In this document: piece after piece, positions 35,449 through 48,190 of the stretch | Layout of the letters: each line of letters opens with the position of its first letter | Position numbering within the stretch: the first letter of the stretch is position 1 | Origin: Aquila chrysaetos chrysaetos | Lineage: Eukaryota; Chordata; Aves; Accipitriformes; Accipitridae | Assembly: GCF_900496995.4 (NCBI RefSeq) | Contig: NC_044009.1 | Location: forward strand, 49,894,005-49,958,004 | Reading direction: 5' to 3' | DNA length: 64,000 nucleotides | Notes under the pieces: generated by a model | Databases searched by the model: none | Told to the model about the DNA's origin: nothing | What the model saw: only the letters and a program-made list of their open reading frames with translations | Made by a program: the position numbers and the translations under genes

Positions 35449-36267
35449 CTCTAACAGGAGATTCCTAACATGGGTGAAGAAATGACTTGGTGTCTTCCTC
35501 AAATGAAAGCAAAACATTAGTGGAATGAAATGCACATTTGTCAATGATGCTCAAGGTAATGTAAAATTGTAAATATTGACAAGAGAGACTGTGTCCTTTA
35601 TTGGTGGGCAGGTGAAGTCACAGAGACAAAAGTCATGTCATCAGCTTTGGTTAAGATATTTGGATGAATCTGCCTGAATGGAAGAGGTGATACTCCAGTA
35701 GTGAAGATCTGGACTTCACTCTCTGTTGGCTTACTTGAAAATACTGAGTCAAGTTTAAGAGCTCTGTGCTTTTCTTCTAAGCCTCAAATTCAAGGTGAAA
35801 ATCTTGGTTCTTGCATTTCAGGTATTAATAAGTATTCTATAGGCAGTATAAAATAAGTCACCTGAAAATCATTTGCCACAGTTGCCATTGTTTTCCGTGG
35901 TTTCTACAATCATGAAAAAAATCACAGAATATCCTTGTTTTTCCATTTTTACTTCCTCAAAGTGGTAAAAATAGTCCTCTCTTCATCTATTTCAGAGGGG
36001 CATTGTAAAGACAAATATCTTGTGTCTTGCTGACTATTAAGATCATTCTGCGTCCAAATAACCATAGTGTGTCTTCAGAGGAAATTTCTGTAAAGACCTG
36101 TGAAAGGGCTTTATCTTATCTGACCACTGTTCTCCTGTCACATACTGCCCATGCTATCCTACCTTTGCTGGCCACAAGGTACTTGCAGTGGGTTTTTTAA
36201 ATCTGTTTTTCTGCTTGGCCAGTGTCCATTTGCTGGTACTTTTGTGCTAGAAGTTTCCACCAAGGGC
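35449..36267. other. unique sequence upstream of the LTR
   Basis: No gene or repeat family recognised. The sequence directly left of the LTR contains TGTGCTAG at 36243-36250, which may be a displaced or decayed LTR start. Confidence 0.5.
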
Positions 36268-36860
36268 TGAGATTGATGCTTGGGACAGAGTTAATTCTCT
36301 TCACAGTAGCTGGTCTGGGGCTATGTTTTAGATTTGTGCTGGAAAGAGTGTTGATAATTCAGGGATGTTTTTGTTACTGCTGAGCAGTGCTTACCCAGAG
36401 CCAAGGGCTTTTCTGCTTCTCCCCCCACCCCACCAGCGAGCAGGCTGGGGGGGCACAAGAATTTGGGAGGGGACCCAGCTGGGACAGCTGACCCCAACTG
36501 ACCCGAGGGATATCCCAGACCATAGGACGTCATGCTCAGCACATAAAGCTGGGGAAGAAGGAGGAAGGGGGGACATTGGGACCGATGGCGTTTGTCTTCC
36601 CAAGTCCCCATTAGGCGTGATGGAGCCCTGCTGTCCTGGAGATGGCTGAACACCTGCCTGCCCATGGGAAGTGGGGAATGAATTCTTTGCTTTGCTTTGC
36701 TTGCATGTGTGGCTTTTGCTTTCCCTATTAAACTGTCTTTATCTCAGCCCATGAGTTTTCTCACTTTTACCCTTCCGATTCTCTCCCCCATCCCACTGTG
36801 GGGGAGTGAGCGAGCGGCTGCGTGGGGCTTGGTTGCCGGCGGGGGTTAAACCATGACACA
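36268..36860 (+). mobile_element. solo LTR of an avian endogenous retrovirus
   Basis: About 590 bases recognised as a long terminal repeat of a family dispersed in bird genomes. U3 signs include GATGCTTGGGACAGAGTTAA at the left and a TGACCCCAACTGACC block. A degenerate TATA-like ATAAAG lies at 36543-36548. The 3' part holds an ATTAAA polyadenylation signal at 36727-36732, a TTTGC tandem (about 36690-36705) and a conserved end at GTTAAACCATGACA. No gag, pol or env sequence lies on either side and no second LTR is seen within the window, so it is a solo LTR left by recombination. The left edge is uncertain by about 30 bases and no clear target-site duplication was found. Frames of 94-114 codons inside it are incidental. 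Retroviral class was not assigned. Confidence 0.85.
36727..36732 (+). promoter_or_regulatory. polyadenylation signal ATTAAA of the LTR
   Basis: ATTAAA within the R region of the LTR, in the element's sense direction. A common functional variant of AATAAA. Confidence 0.6.
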
Positions 36861-39800
36861 AGTGAAGGTGGAGGGTTTGAAGATCAGTCCCCTGGTGAGA
36901 TGACATTCTTGCGAGCAGAGTGAAAATCAGGAATACATTCTGCAGGAAAGTTGGGCTGATTTAAGGGAAAATGTGGGGAGATGAAAAGCAATCACAACTG
37001 GGCTATGAAGATAGAAGCAGAACGGGAATGAGGTGCTTTGAGTGGGAGGGATAAAATGTAAAATAACAGGGTCAGTACTGTTAAATCTTACAAGACTTTG
37101 TGTTTAACTAGGCATATCAAAGGCTGTGTCTTCTAGAGCACGATGTGTGCTCCTTCCTTCCCTCACTTGGTATTTAGCCTTTGCTTGGGATGGTGAATCA
37201 GACAGGTCACCCCGGTGCATTGCTCCAGCTTGTCTTGCACACAGCATGGCACCAAATTGATGGCTGCTCCTCACCCTGTGACTCCCAGCTCCTCTTGGCT
37301 TTAGCACAGCGAGTTCCCTCTGATCTGAATGTCTTCAGCTGTTGTCCTCCATGCAGGGGGCCCTCGTGTTTGGCAGCCGCTGCTGGATCAGGCCCATGCA
37401 ACTGCTACCATAGCTCGTCTTCTCCAGCTTAGCTCCAGGTTACCGAAGGCTGAGGATGAAGTCAAAGATCTTTGATCCTGATGAAGCCACAGCACATGTG
37501 AAAAATGTGTTGGTAGCTGGAAGGCAGAGGGACCAGGACAGGTTTCATCAGGAAAGGAGTTGAGCAGTAGAGAAGGAAACTGTGGCACTGCTGGTTCTGA
37601 GAGAAAAACACTCTGGAAAAAAAAAAAAAAAAAAAGTTTTGCAGTTGATTTATATTTCTATTATAGGCTTATCCTGTTAGCTTGTTCTTAGAGAAGAGCT
37701 GTTCCCTGAGGTACGATTTATCCTTTTTAGAAACTCTCCTCCCCCAAGAAACTTGCAACAGTGGAAAGAACAAAAGTTGGGGCTGTGTTTGAAAGAGAAA
37801 TCTAGCAAAAGCAATTGAGCAGCTGTATTCAAGGCTGCATGCAATGACTAACTCTTCTGGGGTGCAACCACTTAGTGTAAATGTTGAGAAATGCTCGTCT
37901 CTCAAAGAAAGGGACTCCATGAGTCCCTAACGGTCATTTTAGAGGTTTCTGCAATATCAGCATTCCCCCCAGATTTTGTTAAGGTGATGTTTTGAGAGCT
38001 AAAAAAACCTAGGAATGATTCTCTAACAATCGGATTTGTTTTGTTTTGGTTTTTTTGCGTGAGTGTCATGGGGAAGATAGAGGATGGTAAGGGTAGAAGG
38101 GGACCGAATGGGTGCAAGAGACATGAAAGACAAAGTCAGGCCAAGAGCTTGCAGAACGCAGGAGACCTTTGCATCCATGAAGACACGGCTGCTGAGTCAG
38201 GCCTGTGCCTACGTGCACACCCAAGAAATACACATGTGCTGATAGAAAACAGATTTAAAAGGTAATCGTGAAATTGCTTTAGAGCTCTGAATGTGTTTGG
38301 AAGTTTGTGACTGGTTGTCAGTGATGTCATAACCATATTTATTATAGCTCATAAATGGATGGGTCTGACTGTTTTCCTTATTTTAATGTATAAATTGCAG
38401 TTTATAATGGCAATAAAACACTCCAGGCTGTGCATTTCAGGGTGATTATTGCATTTCTCAGGTGGTTAAAGTTACTCTAACTGCCTTTCAGCTCAGATTT
38501 CAATAGTATTTGCCCAGTGTTCAGGCCATTTTTACTTGTATTTTTATGTACAAACCTCAAATTAAAGTGTTTTATTGCTTTTTAATTAAAACGTTGAAGT
38601 GTAAAGAAGGAATGGTCACAGGCAGATAGAAACTCGCCGTAGTAGGTGTTTTGATCTAAGAGGGGAACGTATAAGGTAGATGGGGAGAGGAGAGGCTGCA
38701 GGGCCCGTCACTGCATTTGGATATTTCATAGGTACCCACCACTGGTTCCAGTAAACACGTGGTAGAGTAGAAACATTTGTGAGCCAAAGGCGCTGGTGTC
38801 TACCTTGTAAAATCTAGAACAGAGAAATTACGGACTAAATGGTTGTGAGGCCTTAATTAAGTGCTCAGCACCAACGTGCCCTCCTGGTTGAGGCTGAGGC
38901 GTGCTGATGTTCCCCATGTGGTAGCTTGTGACGCTTCAGCTCATGGTGTTCCTAATTTTTAAGAGGGGAAAAAAATGCTCTGGTCTTCTGTGCTCTCACT
39001 CTTTGAGACACTGACCACCTCACATGTGGCTGATTGTACAGGGCAGACTCCAAATCCAGTGGCAATGGTGGGCTTTTAATGGAAAGTAGTTATTCTGGAA
39101 GAAATAATTTCCTGGGTATATGAAAGAATTAATTCACAAGTTTGACCCATGTGCAGGGTGAAATGTTTGCTCATTGAAATCCTTTTGGCTGATGTCATGT
39201 CTAAGTATCTGCTTGCTAAAGCAAAGCACCAATGTCCGTGTGTTACATGTATTTGTTGAGTGGTGGCTGCTGTCTCCGCGCTAAGGGAAGGACGGTCCCA
39301 TGGAGAGGTAGGGCTGCTCCCTGTCGCTGTGGGGATGATGGACCCACAACGATGGCGTTCCTCCACACCTTTCTGGACACCGTGCCTCTCCTTCTCTTAC
39401 ACTGGGATGGCACCGAGCCCTGGACCAACCCACTGGTGAAACACCCTCTTACTGGACATGCCTACCACCCTGCGAGCCAGTGAAGCCCCTTCCTATCTTG
39501 GTCCTACAAGCTTCTGAGAGGGCATTGAAGGCGAGTGGCACAGCAGGACGCAGCACCCACGAGGCTCCTGCTCCTTCTGAAGGCCCCGACGCTGACAAAA
39601 GTTACGGCCATGTCTCAGGTTTGAGGTCATATCTCAGTCTGCACGAGCTTTCTTCTTGAGGTTGGGCCATTGCAACGCTTTGGTCGGTATCTTGTTATTT
39701 ACAGTCATATACCCCTTTCCGTGGTTGGTGTGGGGTTGGATGGCTGTACGTGCAGGGCAAGCTCTTTAACTGGGATTATCTCTTGTGGTACATCTTTACA

Positions 39801-42800
39801 AATACTAGTGTCAGAGTCCTCTAGTTCACGTCTTGTGGGTACTATTTAAAATAAGTTAAAAAAGAAAATCATGCCCTTACACACGTGCCCCTGACAGGTA
39901 AGGACACAAGTATTATAAGCTTTGTGGAGGAAAGTTGAATTAGGGATTGACCCTTCCACTAAGGAGGAAAAAAACCAAACCCAACCAAAACCCAACTGGT
40001 TGGGGTGTCTAATTTTACACAAAAAAATGTACATACAATAATATTTTCAAAGCAGTTTTTGCTATTGTTTCCCCCATCTTTATTTCTCTTGTGCAAAATA
40101 TCCCTCTTGTATACCTCCCCTTTCTTCCCATACAAGAGTGGAAGAAATGCTTAATGGGAAGCAAAACACATTAGGAATATTAAGGAAAAATTACAGTATA
40201 TACACTATGAAATGAAATGCATCTTTTGTGAATAAATCCCCCCAGAAATCTTATATTTCCAGGCATCCACTCACATACCTTCATGTAACAACTTATACAT
40301 TCGTAAAACATTCATTGAAAGCAGCTCTGCAGTTTTATAGAAAACAACATGCCAGGGATGCAAGAATCTTGCCAGTTCTGTGAAAAATGACACCAATTAA
40401 AGCTTAAATTGCTTGTTTTCTCATAAGGTACATATTTTCATAACTTTGAAATCAAATAATTGCTGCTTTTATATTAAATACAATAAAACAAAAAGGATGC
40501 TAGTTTAGAGGAACTGCTACAAGCATTTTAATATAATTTTCCCACCATTTAAAGTCACAAAATATGGAAAACAAGTCAAGTATGCAAAGTTCCAAGGAGA
40601 TAGAGAAACTCCTTCAGATTATTACATCATTTGTCTTTTGTGTCAGGAAATGTGTATGTGATTTCATTGTTTGATTAAATGCCAAAAAAAGGCATATTGC
40701 TCTTATCTAACTGATTACAGATTTTATTCATCTGAAAAAGTATTTGTTCGTACTTTGACATTAGAAGGCAATATTTTTTTTAATGGTCTGAACAAGCATT
40801 TTCAAAAAAATATAATCCTAACTTCCCAGGCTTGCTTTTTATTTTGTATTAACAATGCACTGTACTAAAATTTCCCATACTGGAACACAGTCCCTAGTGG
40901 TTTTCAAGCTATAAACTGAGTAAACAGTCCCTTTCTTATTGAGTGTCTGTGTGAATGCATGTTGTTTCTGGAATACATCATATTCATTTGCAGAAACCCT
41001 GCGTATGGATCTTTAACACTTTTTTTTTTCTCTTTTTCCGAGGTATCTAAAATAATAGCTTTTTAAGACAGTATTACAGTCATATAACTTGTTGGGAAAA
41101 GCACACTCTATGGCTCACAATCTGAATTAAGCATGTGTCATTGTGGGTAAGTTTCATTTAAAATACCTATATCTGCTAATTATTTAATATGCTAATGCTA
41201 TGCTGCTGTACTATCTCTGAATTATGTTAGCATGTTTTCGGTAATGCTGCACTAAGTAGAATATAAGAAAATCAACTAAAAATATTTCCATATTGAGTTC
41301 CCTATTTGTTTTTTGTAAGTGCATATAAAGGTGGCACTTACCAGTGACATTTTTTGGACTCTCACCATAAGAGGATTGACAAACTTAGCTTTGCATTCTG
41401 AAGAATCCTTTAAAAAAATACATAAATAATCTGAGGACAAACATGAAGCTTCATCTGGGGACTTCAAGGTCAGTTACCATTGGCCTGGCCTCCATTAACC
41501 CCCACAGGAAATCTTCCAGGATCCTTATTTTATCTTGAGTGGGTGTTCCCAAACTATCAGTCTTTTATTTTTTGTCCACCAAAATAGAGACACAGTTTCC
41601 TTTAAAAGAAATGAATTTCATCTGGTAGAACATTTTAAAAAATGTTTACAAGTCACGGAGAAATTTGCAAAGAGAATGGTGATATTTTAAATTGCTGTAT
41701 TAACAAAACTCTGCTCTGCCTAAATTTGGAAGAAGGAAAAAGAAGATTTGAAAACTTAGTAAGCAATTAATAGTAAGATATTAAGAGACAGCTAAGCGTT
41801 CTCAGTCACTAGGGAAAATAAACTAGTATGGCATAATGAGATCCCTACAGTCTTGTGATCAATCCAAAGTAACAAGAATGTAATACCAATGGGTTAACTA
41901 ATTTTACGTATATATTTAAAAAGTCTCTCAGTAGTCTGAATCGTGTCCAATACGAATACTGAAGATTAGAGGATCTATTATTAACCCATGAGTATTACGC
42001 TTTTGGTGTGCTTTGGCAACGAAGAACTCTAACAGGAGTAAACTGTCTGAAATATGTGTCTTTTTAATAAAGTAGGTAATTTGTTTGTTGGGGAGGGAGA
42101 GTATATCTTATTTATGGTGTCATTTTAAACTCAAGTTACAACGTCTTAGATTTAAGAGACAGGCCAGTAATGCAGGCAAGGGTGTCTCCTGCAAGGAGAC
42201 AGAGATTAATGCCATGTGTCCTGATGATTCTCCACCACAATTTAGGATTCTGGTGGCGCCATGACGCCCCTGTTTTTTATGGTGGTTTGCCAAGAGAAAA
42301 TGACTTAAACCAATTGTGAATGCATTCCTGTTATACTTTTACACAACCGCATTTATGTACATAAATAGCATAATGAGTATTTTTTTAAATGATCTTTCGT
42401 TCCAGATTCACCTACTTTGCATAAAATGTCAAGCGCAGGAAGGAGGGGAGTTGGGGTTTTGTTTGTGTGTTTTTTTTTTTTTTTTTTCTTTTTCTTTCCT
42501 TTTTTTCTAAATGAGAAAGGTTTTCACATGGGAATATACTTCTTTTTTCCCCTCCTTTTTTCTCCATGACAACTGACCACAATTGAAGTAGATTTTTCTT
42601 AACATACTGTAATGTGAGAATTTTCTTCAGCTGGAGGGTGTTTTATTCCCTAAATTGAAAGCTGTTCTACTTTGCTGCATAAAATGTGAACTTGAAGATT
42701 AGGATGGGTACCTTTGCCAGGTAAAAACTGGTACAGGGAGAGCTTGAAGGCCCTCAAAACCATAATAAGCTTTTAAGACTTTACAGGTCTGAGGTTGAGA

Positions 42801-44179
42801 ACGGCTTGTAGGCTGAAATGTTCTGAGCTGAGAAAATGATGTCCTTATATTGAGGAATGTTTACACCAGGCAAGCAGAGTATTTTAAAACGTTTTGCCTA
42901 AATTCACAACTGTTTTTTATCAATTTACTTGCGTATGAGCATAGGTATTTATGCAGCATTCATCTTTTTGGTTTCAAAATTTTGCAAAGGAGGCATTTAT
43001 TCTTTTTTTTTTTTTTCCCCAATCCATGAAGAGGTGTTTGTGCAGTTGTCTATTTTATGGTGTTATTTTTGTGAGACTGCTGTAGGTCAATAAAGCAAGA
43101 TTTATTAGTGGCTTTTAGAAATGCTGGTATTCTAATCATTGCTATATTTTTAGGAGCGAGTCTCTTTTTGTTGCCTGAACCACTTAATTTGTCTCCATGA
43201 GTTTGTTTCTTGGTTATGTTCCTATTTGAAGGCAATTCTCAAGTGCAAGTGCGTTCGTGCTGGGTGATGGAGCCCACAGAGCTGGTCTGTCCCTCAGAGA
43301 GTTTTGAAAACTCAAAATGAAATGAAGTATCTAGCTCGATATTTAATGGGAGGAGGGCTGCGTGTAAGGATGATGGGCTTGGAGGCCGCCTCTGCTTCTG
43401 GTTTGCTGTACTCCAAAAGATTTGCGATTCTTTTCAAGTTAGTGGTTTCCTACTGTGACTATAAGAACTATGGTAATCAGGCCTGAAGCTTTTGAATGAC
43501 AATGTCATCACGTTTAAGTATTATTATGGCTGGAGTGGATAAAGATATATTGCAGTAGCTGGGAGAGAATAATATGCATTTATAGGTAAGGTCTTTTTCC
43601 GAGGCCAAAAAGGACATCCTCCCTTAGTCCCTAGGTATGGACAGTTCTTGGTCTGACACGTGGCATGGAGGGGTCTGATAAATAATCTTTAGTGAGAGTT
43701 ATAGTTTTTGTTAAGAACGATGTCAAAGAGTGTGCTGAAGAGCGAGAGGCTGTTGGATACTCTCTTGCAGCTATTGCAACAAACAATAGGCAGTTCACAT
43801 GAAACTCGTACAAAGCAGCTGATCTAACCATATTGCTATTTTTATGGTGTTCATGGTAAAGAGGTGTTTACTAAGCAGGTCTCTCTTCTTGACGCAAAAA
43901 AGGTGGTCTCCAGTATATCTTTATGTGTTCTTTAACATAATATTTTGGTTTGGAAATTAGAGACTGAGTTAAAATTATTACCTATAGCATTTGAAAAGTA
44001 ATTTCCTCTTGATGTGCAATTAAGGTCAATGTTTACATATAACTTCAATGTCATAATAACATAGTTTTTTACTGCTGCATGTGGTTCCTGCCGTTAATAT
44101 ATCCAGTTGTATCAATACTGGCTCTTACAGTGGTGCAAATACATGGGGTGGTCTTGGCAATACACTTTCTCTGGAAGTT
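36861..44179. other. long unique non-coding stretch
   Basis: More than 7 kb without a recognised gene or dispersed repeat. GC-moderate patches at 37180-37450 and 39230-39600 carry frames of up to 96 codons that overlap on both strands and lack domains. An A19 tract lies at 37617-37635, and T-rich tracts at 42470-42510 and 43002-43016. Bases 40050-41260 are strongly AT-rich. Confidence 0.55.
37617..37635. repeat. A homopolymer (19 nt)
   Basis: Uninterrupted A tract read directly from the sequence. Confidence 0.9.
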
Positions 44180-44465
44180 GGAGAAATCTTCTGGCAGAAG
44201 TGAAGAAGAAGGGCTAGAAGATTAAATAGTTTGGCAACCAGGGCAGAGGAAGAGGTCTGCTGGCAACCGAGGGGGAATTATTGGCGCTGGAAATTAAGAG
44301 GGTCTAGCAGCGTGGAAGGAGAGAGAAAGGACTTTGGAAAAGAGATGGAAGGGCCAAGTACATAGGACAGAAAGGTCAGGAGGAAGATTGGCAGGAGAGC
44401 AAAAGAGTTTGCCTCCAGAGAGAAGCAGAAAGGGATGACTTCTTAAAATAGAAAGTCCAAAGAGT
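44180..44465 (+). other. purine-rich strand-asymmetric block
   Basis: About 285 bases in which A and G clearly dominate the plus strand, with many GAAG, GGAG and AGAGA units. Two TGGCAACC motifs occur at 44232-44239 and 44261-44268. No open frame is maintained and no repeat family is recognised. It could be a decayed purine microsatellite or simply biased DNA. Confidence 0.45.
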
Positions 44466-47425
44466 ATCATCAAAGGATTCAGCTGTGGGAAACCTGTCCA
44501 GCTAAAGAGGCAGCAAGTCTGAGATGTTTATTATTTTTAATTTTTTGGAATGCTGCAAGATGTAAACCAGTCAATTCCATTAAAAAAACATGTTTAGCTT
44601 CAGACTAACAAATTTGCCTTTCAAATTTTCATCAGAAAACTTCTGGTGCAGCTCAAAAAGTCCCAAACTAGAACCCCATGTTATCTCAGGGTCTTACCAT
44701 GTCTGGGTCATAAGCTGCCCAGCTATTTGAAACATAGCTGAAAATGGCTGTAGCAGGTTACTTTTCAGACATATGGAGCCTTGTAATCAGGCAAAGTTAT
44801 AGTTTGAATTATGAAATATTAAGTGTATTTTAGCCCAGTCTGACTCTTGTCACCGGGTGAAATTTTCAGACTTACTCATACTTAACGGCTCGAGTACCTT
44901 TATGATCGCCTATCGTATACAGGTCAGTAGTTATGTTAGCTTCCAAAGTCAGCACTTGTTACTAAAATCTTGCACCAACAGGTAATATCTGTTACTTTTT
45001 ATGAGTGTATGAGATAATACAGTGTACATCAACTGCTGTTGTTGGAGAAACGTTGACTTGTAACGTAATTATGCTTGAGGGCTTGATTATTCTTTGCTTT
45101 GTTACTTCTTGCTTTTATGAAATTGGTTTCTGTCAGTTTTGAAGTAAGTTACCTCAAGACCCGAACATGTAAGGTACTTGCAAAGTCAGCTCTACAAAAC
45201 TCTTCACTTAATGAACATGTTAACTTTACTTTTGTGCTTTTATAAATAATTTATAATGTAAATTTCTGAGATCTGGGGTCCCTTTCCCGGAGGAGAGGTA
45301 GTCCTAGTACAGGAATTCAAAAAGTTAGCACACTGCTGCTTCTGTTCGTGGCTGTGCAGCTTTATATGATATGATATTAAGTGATAGGATGTTTGCTTTT
45401 CACTTGAAAAGATCAGTAATGTCAATGAATATTATAGAAAAACAGAACTGTAGACTTTTTCAGGTGACTGCTCTCTAGACTCTCTTACTCAAGGAGGCTT
45501 CCAATTTTTGACTGTCAGGTGTATGGAGAGGACGCATATATGATAGAGTAAAAGCTGGGTGTTTCTGGGAGTTATTCCCACTGCCACTGTGAAGCATTGT
45601 ACCATGGGCCTCTACCTTGTGCTCTGGTTTAAGAGGGAACTAAAAAAATCTGACTCTAATGCACAAAATGTTCATTTGACATCTGTCATATTACCATTGT
45701 AGCCCCATAAAAATTCAATACTAGTTTTTATCTATTTTACATCCGTAATAAAGACAAAAAGTTATGATTTTACTAAAATACACATTTAAGTCTTGAGCCT
45801 TGTGATGAGAGTTTTGACATTTCAACACTGGTATGTAAGAAGGAAAAGAAATTCAAAATGTCCTTGTAAGGAAACTTCTGTTTACTGATTTCTAGTTATC
45901 CCAAAGTCAGTCCTGTGTACTGGGCTGATTATAATGCAGTATTTCAGAGGAAGAGAGAGGCAAAATATTTTGATGAATTTAACTGAATTTAACAGAAACA
46001 AATGTTAGCACTGGAGACTGGCATGTGTCTGAGTGTCTAACAGCTGGATGAGAACTGCGTTGTAGAACAGTAATCCTACCTAGATTGCTTTCGGTGGGAT
46101 CAAAGCCCACGCTTGGTTAATTTATCGAGGATTTGTAGTTAACCATGAAGTTGTGCACACCGTCTGCCTGCCAGCCTCCTCTGTGTCCGCTGGAAACGAC
46201 GACCCATAGCTGAAACATCCATGGCACGAAGAGTGACCTGAACGTACCCCTCAAAGAGAGCCAGCCACCTTCCTACACCCGCACAGCTTTTCGTCAGGGA
46301 GCTGATGGTGAATGTTTAACATGAAAGCATATTTTGCACAGGTGACAAATGAAATTTGTTATTTCTCCTGTGAGGAGGAGCGGGGCTTTCAGGGAGGGCT
46401 CTGGGAAAGCAATATGAATCGAGCCATACTGTCATATTTAGCTGATACAGCTGTTTATTGTACAGCCTCTCCTTTGTGCTTGGACTATTGCCACGTATGA
46501 TTTAAGCGTGTTTGGAGTCTTGGTGGGTGCAAGAGTCTTGCTGGGTGGTGCCTACTGGGACCAGTGATGGGAAGAGGGCATCGGTCTTACTCTCTAGTTG
46601 GTGAATTCATGCAACGCAAAAAATAAGGAAATGAAAAGCTAATGCTCTTAAAATGGGCAGCCTGACACGTAATGGAGAAGGGGCATTGAGCCTGGGTATG
46701 TCAGGAACATAATTTTAACACAACAAGACACATGTAACCAGGCATGACACATTGGCGTGCTGACACGTGAACCAGTGCATCTGAAACAAAGGCAGTTTGC
46801 TAAAAATCATATAGATTCCCCTTGCCCTGAACAAATTTCAGTTTACAAGATTTCATGATTAACAAGCTTTGTAGAATATTTACAACTTTCTGAAAAGTGA
46901 GGTTTTTTCTTTTTAAAAAAAAAAGTTAAATGGAACACACACATTGCCTTTGAAATGTAGCCATGGGAAGGTCATATATTTAGGTGTTACATATTAAGAT
47001 ATTGATTTTTTAAAAAATATAAAACCCCCGCTTACAATAAATACAATGCAAGTCATAACCTTTATTATAAAAATATTTCAGTGTTCCACAGTAAAGGGTC
47101 ATTAACATTGCTAAACTGTAGAATTTGATTATTAGTGGAGGATACTACATTTTGGTTTTAATAAGGCAGTGATTTATATAGAAACTTATTAAGAAGCAAG
47201 ATATGGCTCATTTCTGATCTCTGACATGCTTAAAAGATGTTGCAAATTAAGGGATTGATCCTGTAGATCACTGAGCTGATATGAAGAAATGTCGATAAAC
47301 AAAGTGCTCGCTCTGTCGCTGGCCTTTACCTTGCACTTAAGCAGATGTACTGAGATGGTAAAGCTTTCCTGACCCCAGCCATTTCAGATTTTGTATACTA
47401 GATGGGAAGCCAAGCATATGACTCT

Positions 47426-47428
<3 letters not shown>
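44466..47428. other. AT-rich unique sequence, nothing recognised
   Basis: No gene, RNA gene or dispersed repeat was recognised. A slightly CpG-richer stretch at 46130-46260 is too weak to call. Confidence 0.55.

Positions 47429-47456
<28 letters not shown>
47429..47456. repeat. T homopolymer (28 nt)
   Basis: Uninterrupted T tract preceded by a short CT repeat. Confidence 0.9.
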
Positions 47457-48190
47457 CATTCTGGACAAGGGGTTGAGTGTTTTTCTGTGAAGTGGAGAAA
47501 ACCTCATCCGCAAGGGTACATGGGGATGTTCTCCCACCCGGTGTCCGTAAGGAGATGGCTTTGCACCATCTTGTACTCGACGTGCACAGCCAAGGTGCTT
47601 GTTGGTGGCCAGCTGTTGTGCAGGAGCACCTGGGCAACTGCAAATATTGGGGAGGGCTGATGGTAAGCGAAGGTGAACAAGCGACACAGCTACGAAGCAT
47701 TAGCCACAGCAAGGAGACGGTGTCTATCAAACACTGGCTCTTCAGCTCCTTGTAATGAGAGCTGGAGCTCGTGAGCCTCTACAGCGGAAGAAGTGTCTGA
47801 AATTCAACCACACAGTGGCAAGATTAGTTCACGTGAACAGCTTTATCCACCCTGATAAATTAGAACGAGCTCAAATAATTTATTTAAATGACCCAAGGTG
47901 CACTGCATCGCTTTTCCTTGAGTGGTTCAACCAGAAAGTGTGTGCTGGGGTCATCTTGGCTCCCATAAGCATCTCCGGTGGTCGCAGAGCCATTCCCCGA
48001 GACAGCGAGAAGAAATATCGTGTCCCCTACAAGTGGGACAGACCACCTGCCTGGGTCGTGGGTCTGCCTGTGTGGCTGGGACCTCCTGAGCTGGGCAGAG
48101 CTGAGCTCTTTGGGTTGAAGGACGCTTGGGGTGGCAGTAGCAGAGCCAAGGGCACTGAAGGGAGAGGAGTGACGCATGGCAATTAAAATA
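47457..48190. other. GC-richer block with overlapping frames on both strands
   Basis: The frames at 47755-48186 (plus) and 47884-48315 (minus) are each 143 codons and cover largely the same bases; two further pairs of about 90-116 codons lie at 47337-47755. None shows a recognisable domain, signal peptide or repeat, and antisense overlap with equal lengths argues for composition effects. No splice-site pair or polyadenylation context links them. Confidence 0.45.

Noticed and set aside
36321..36665. 114-codon frame inside the LTR
   Set aside because: LTRs of this type are non-coding; the frame is a by-product of GC-rich U3 sequence.
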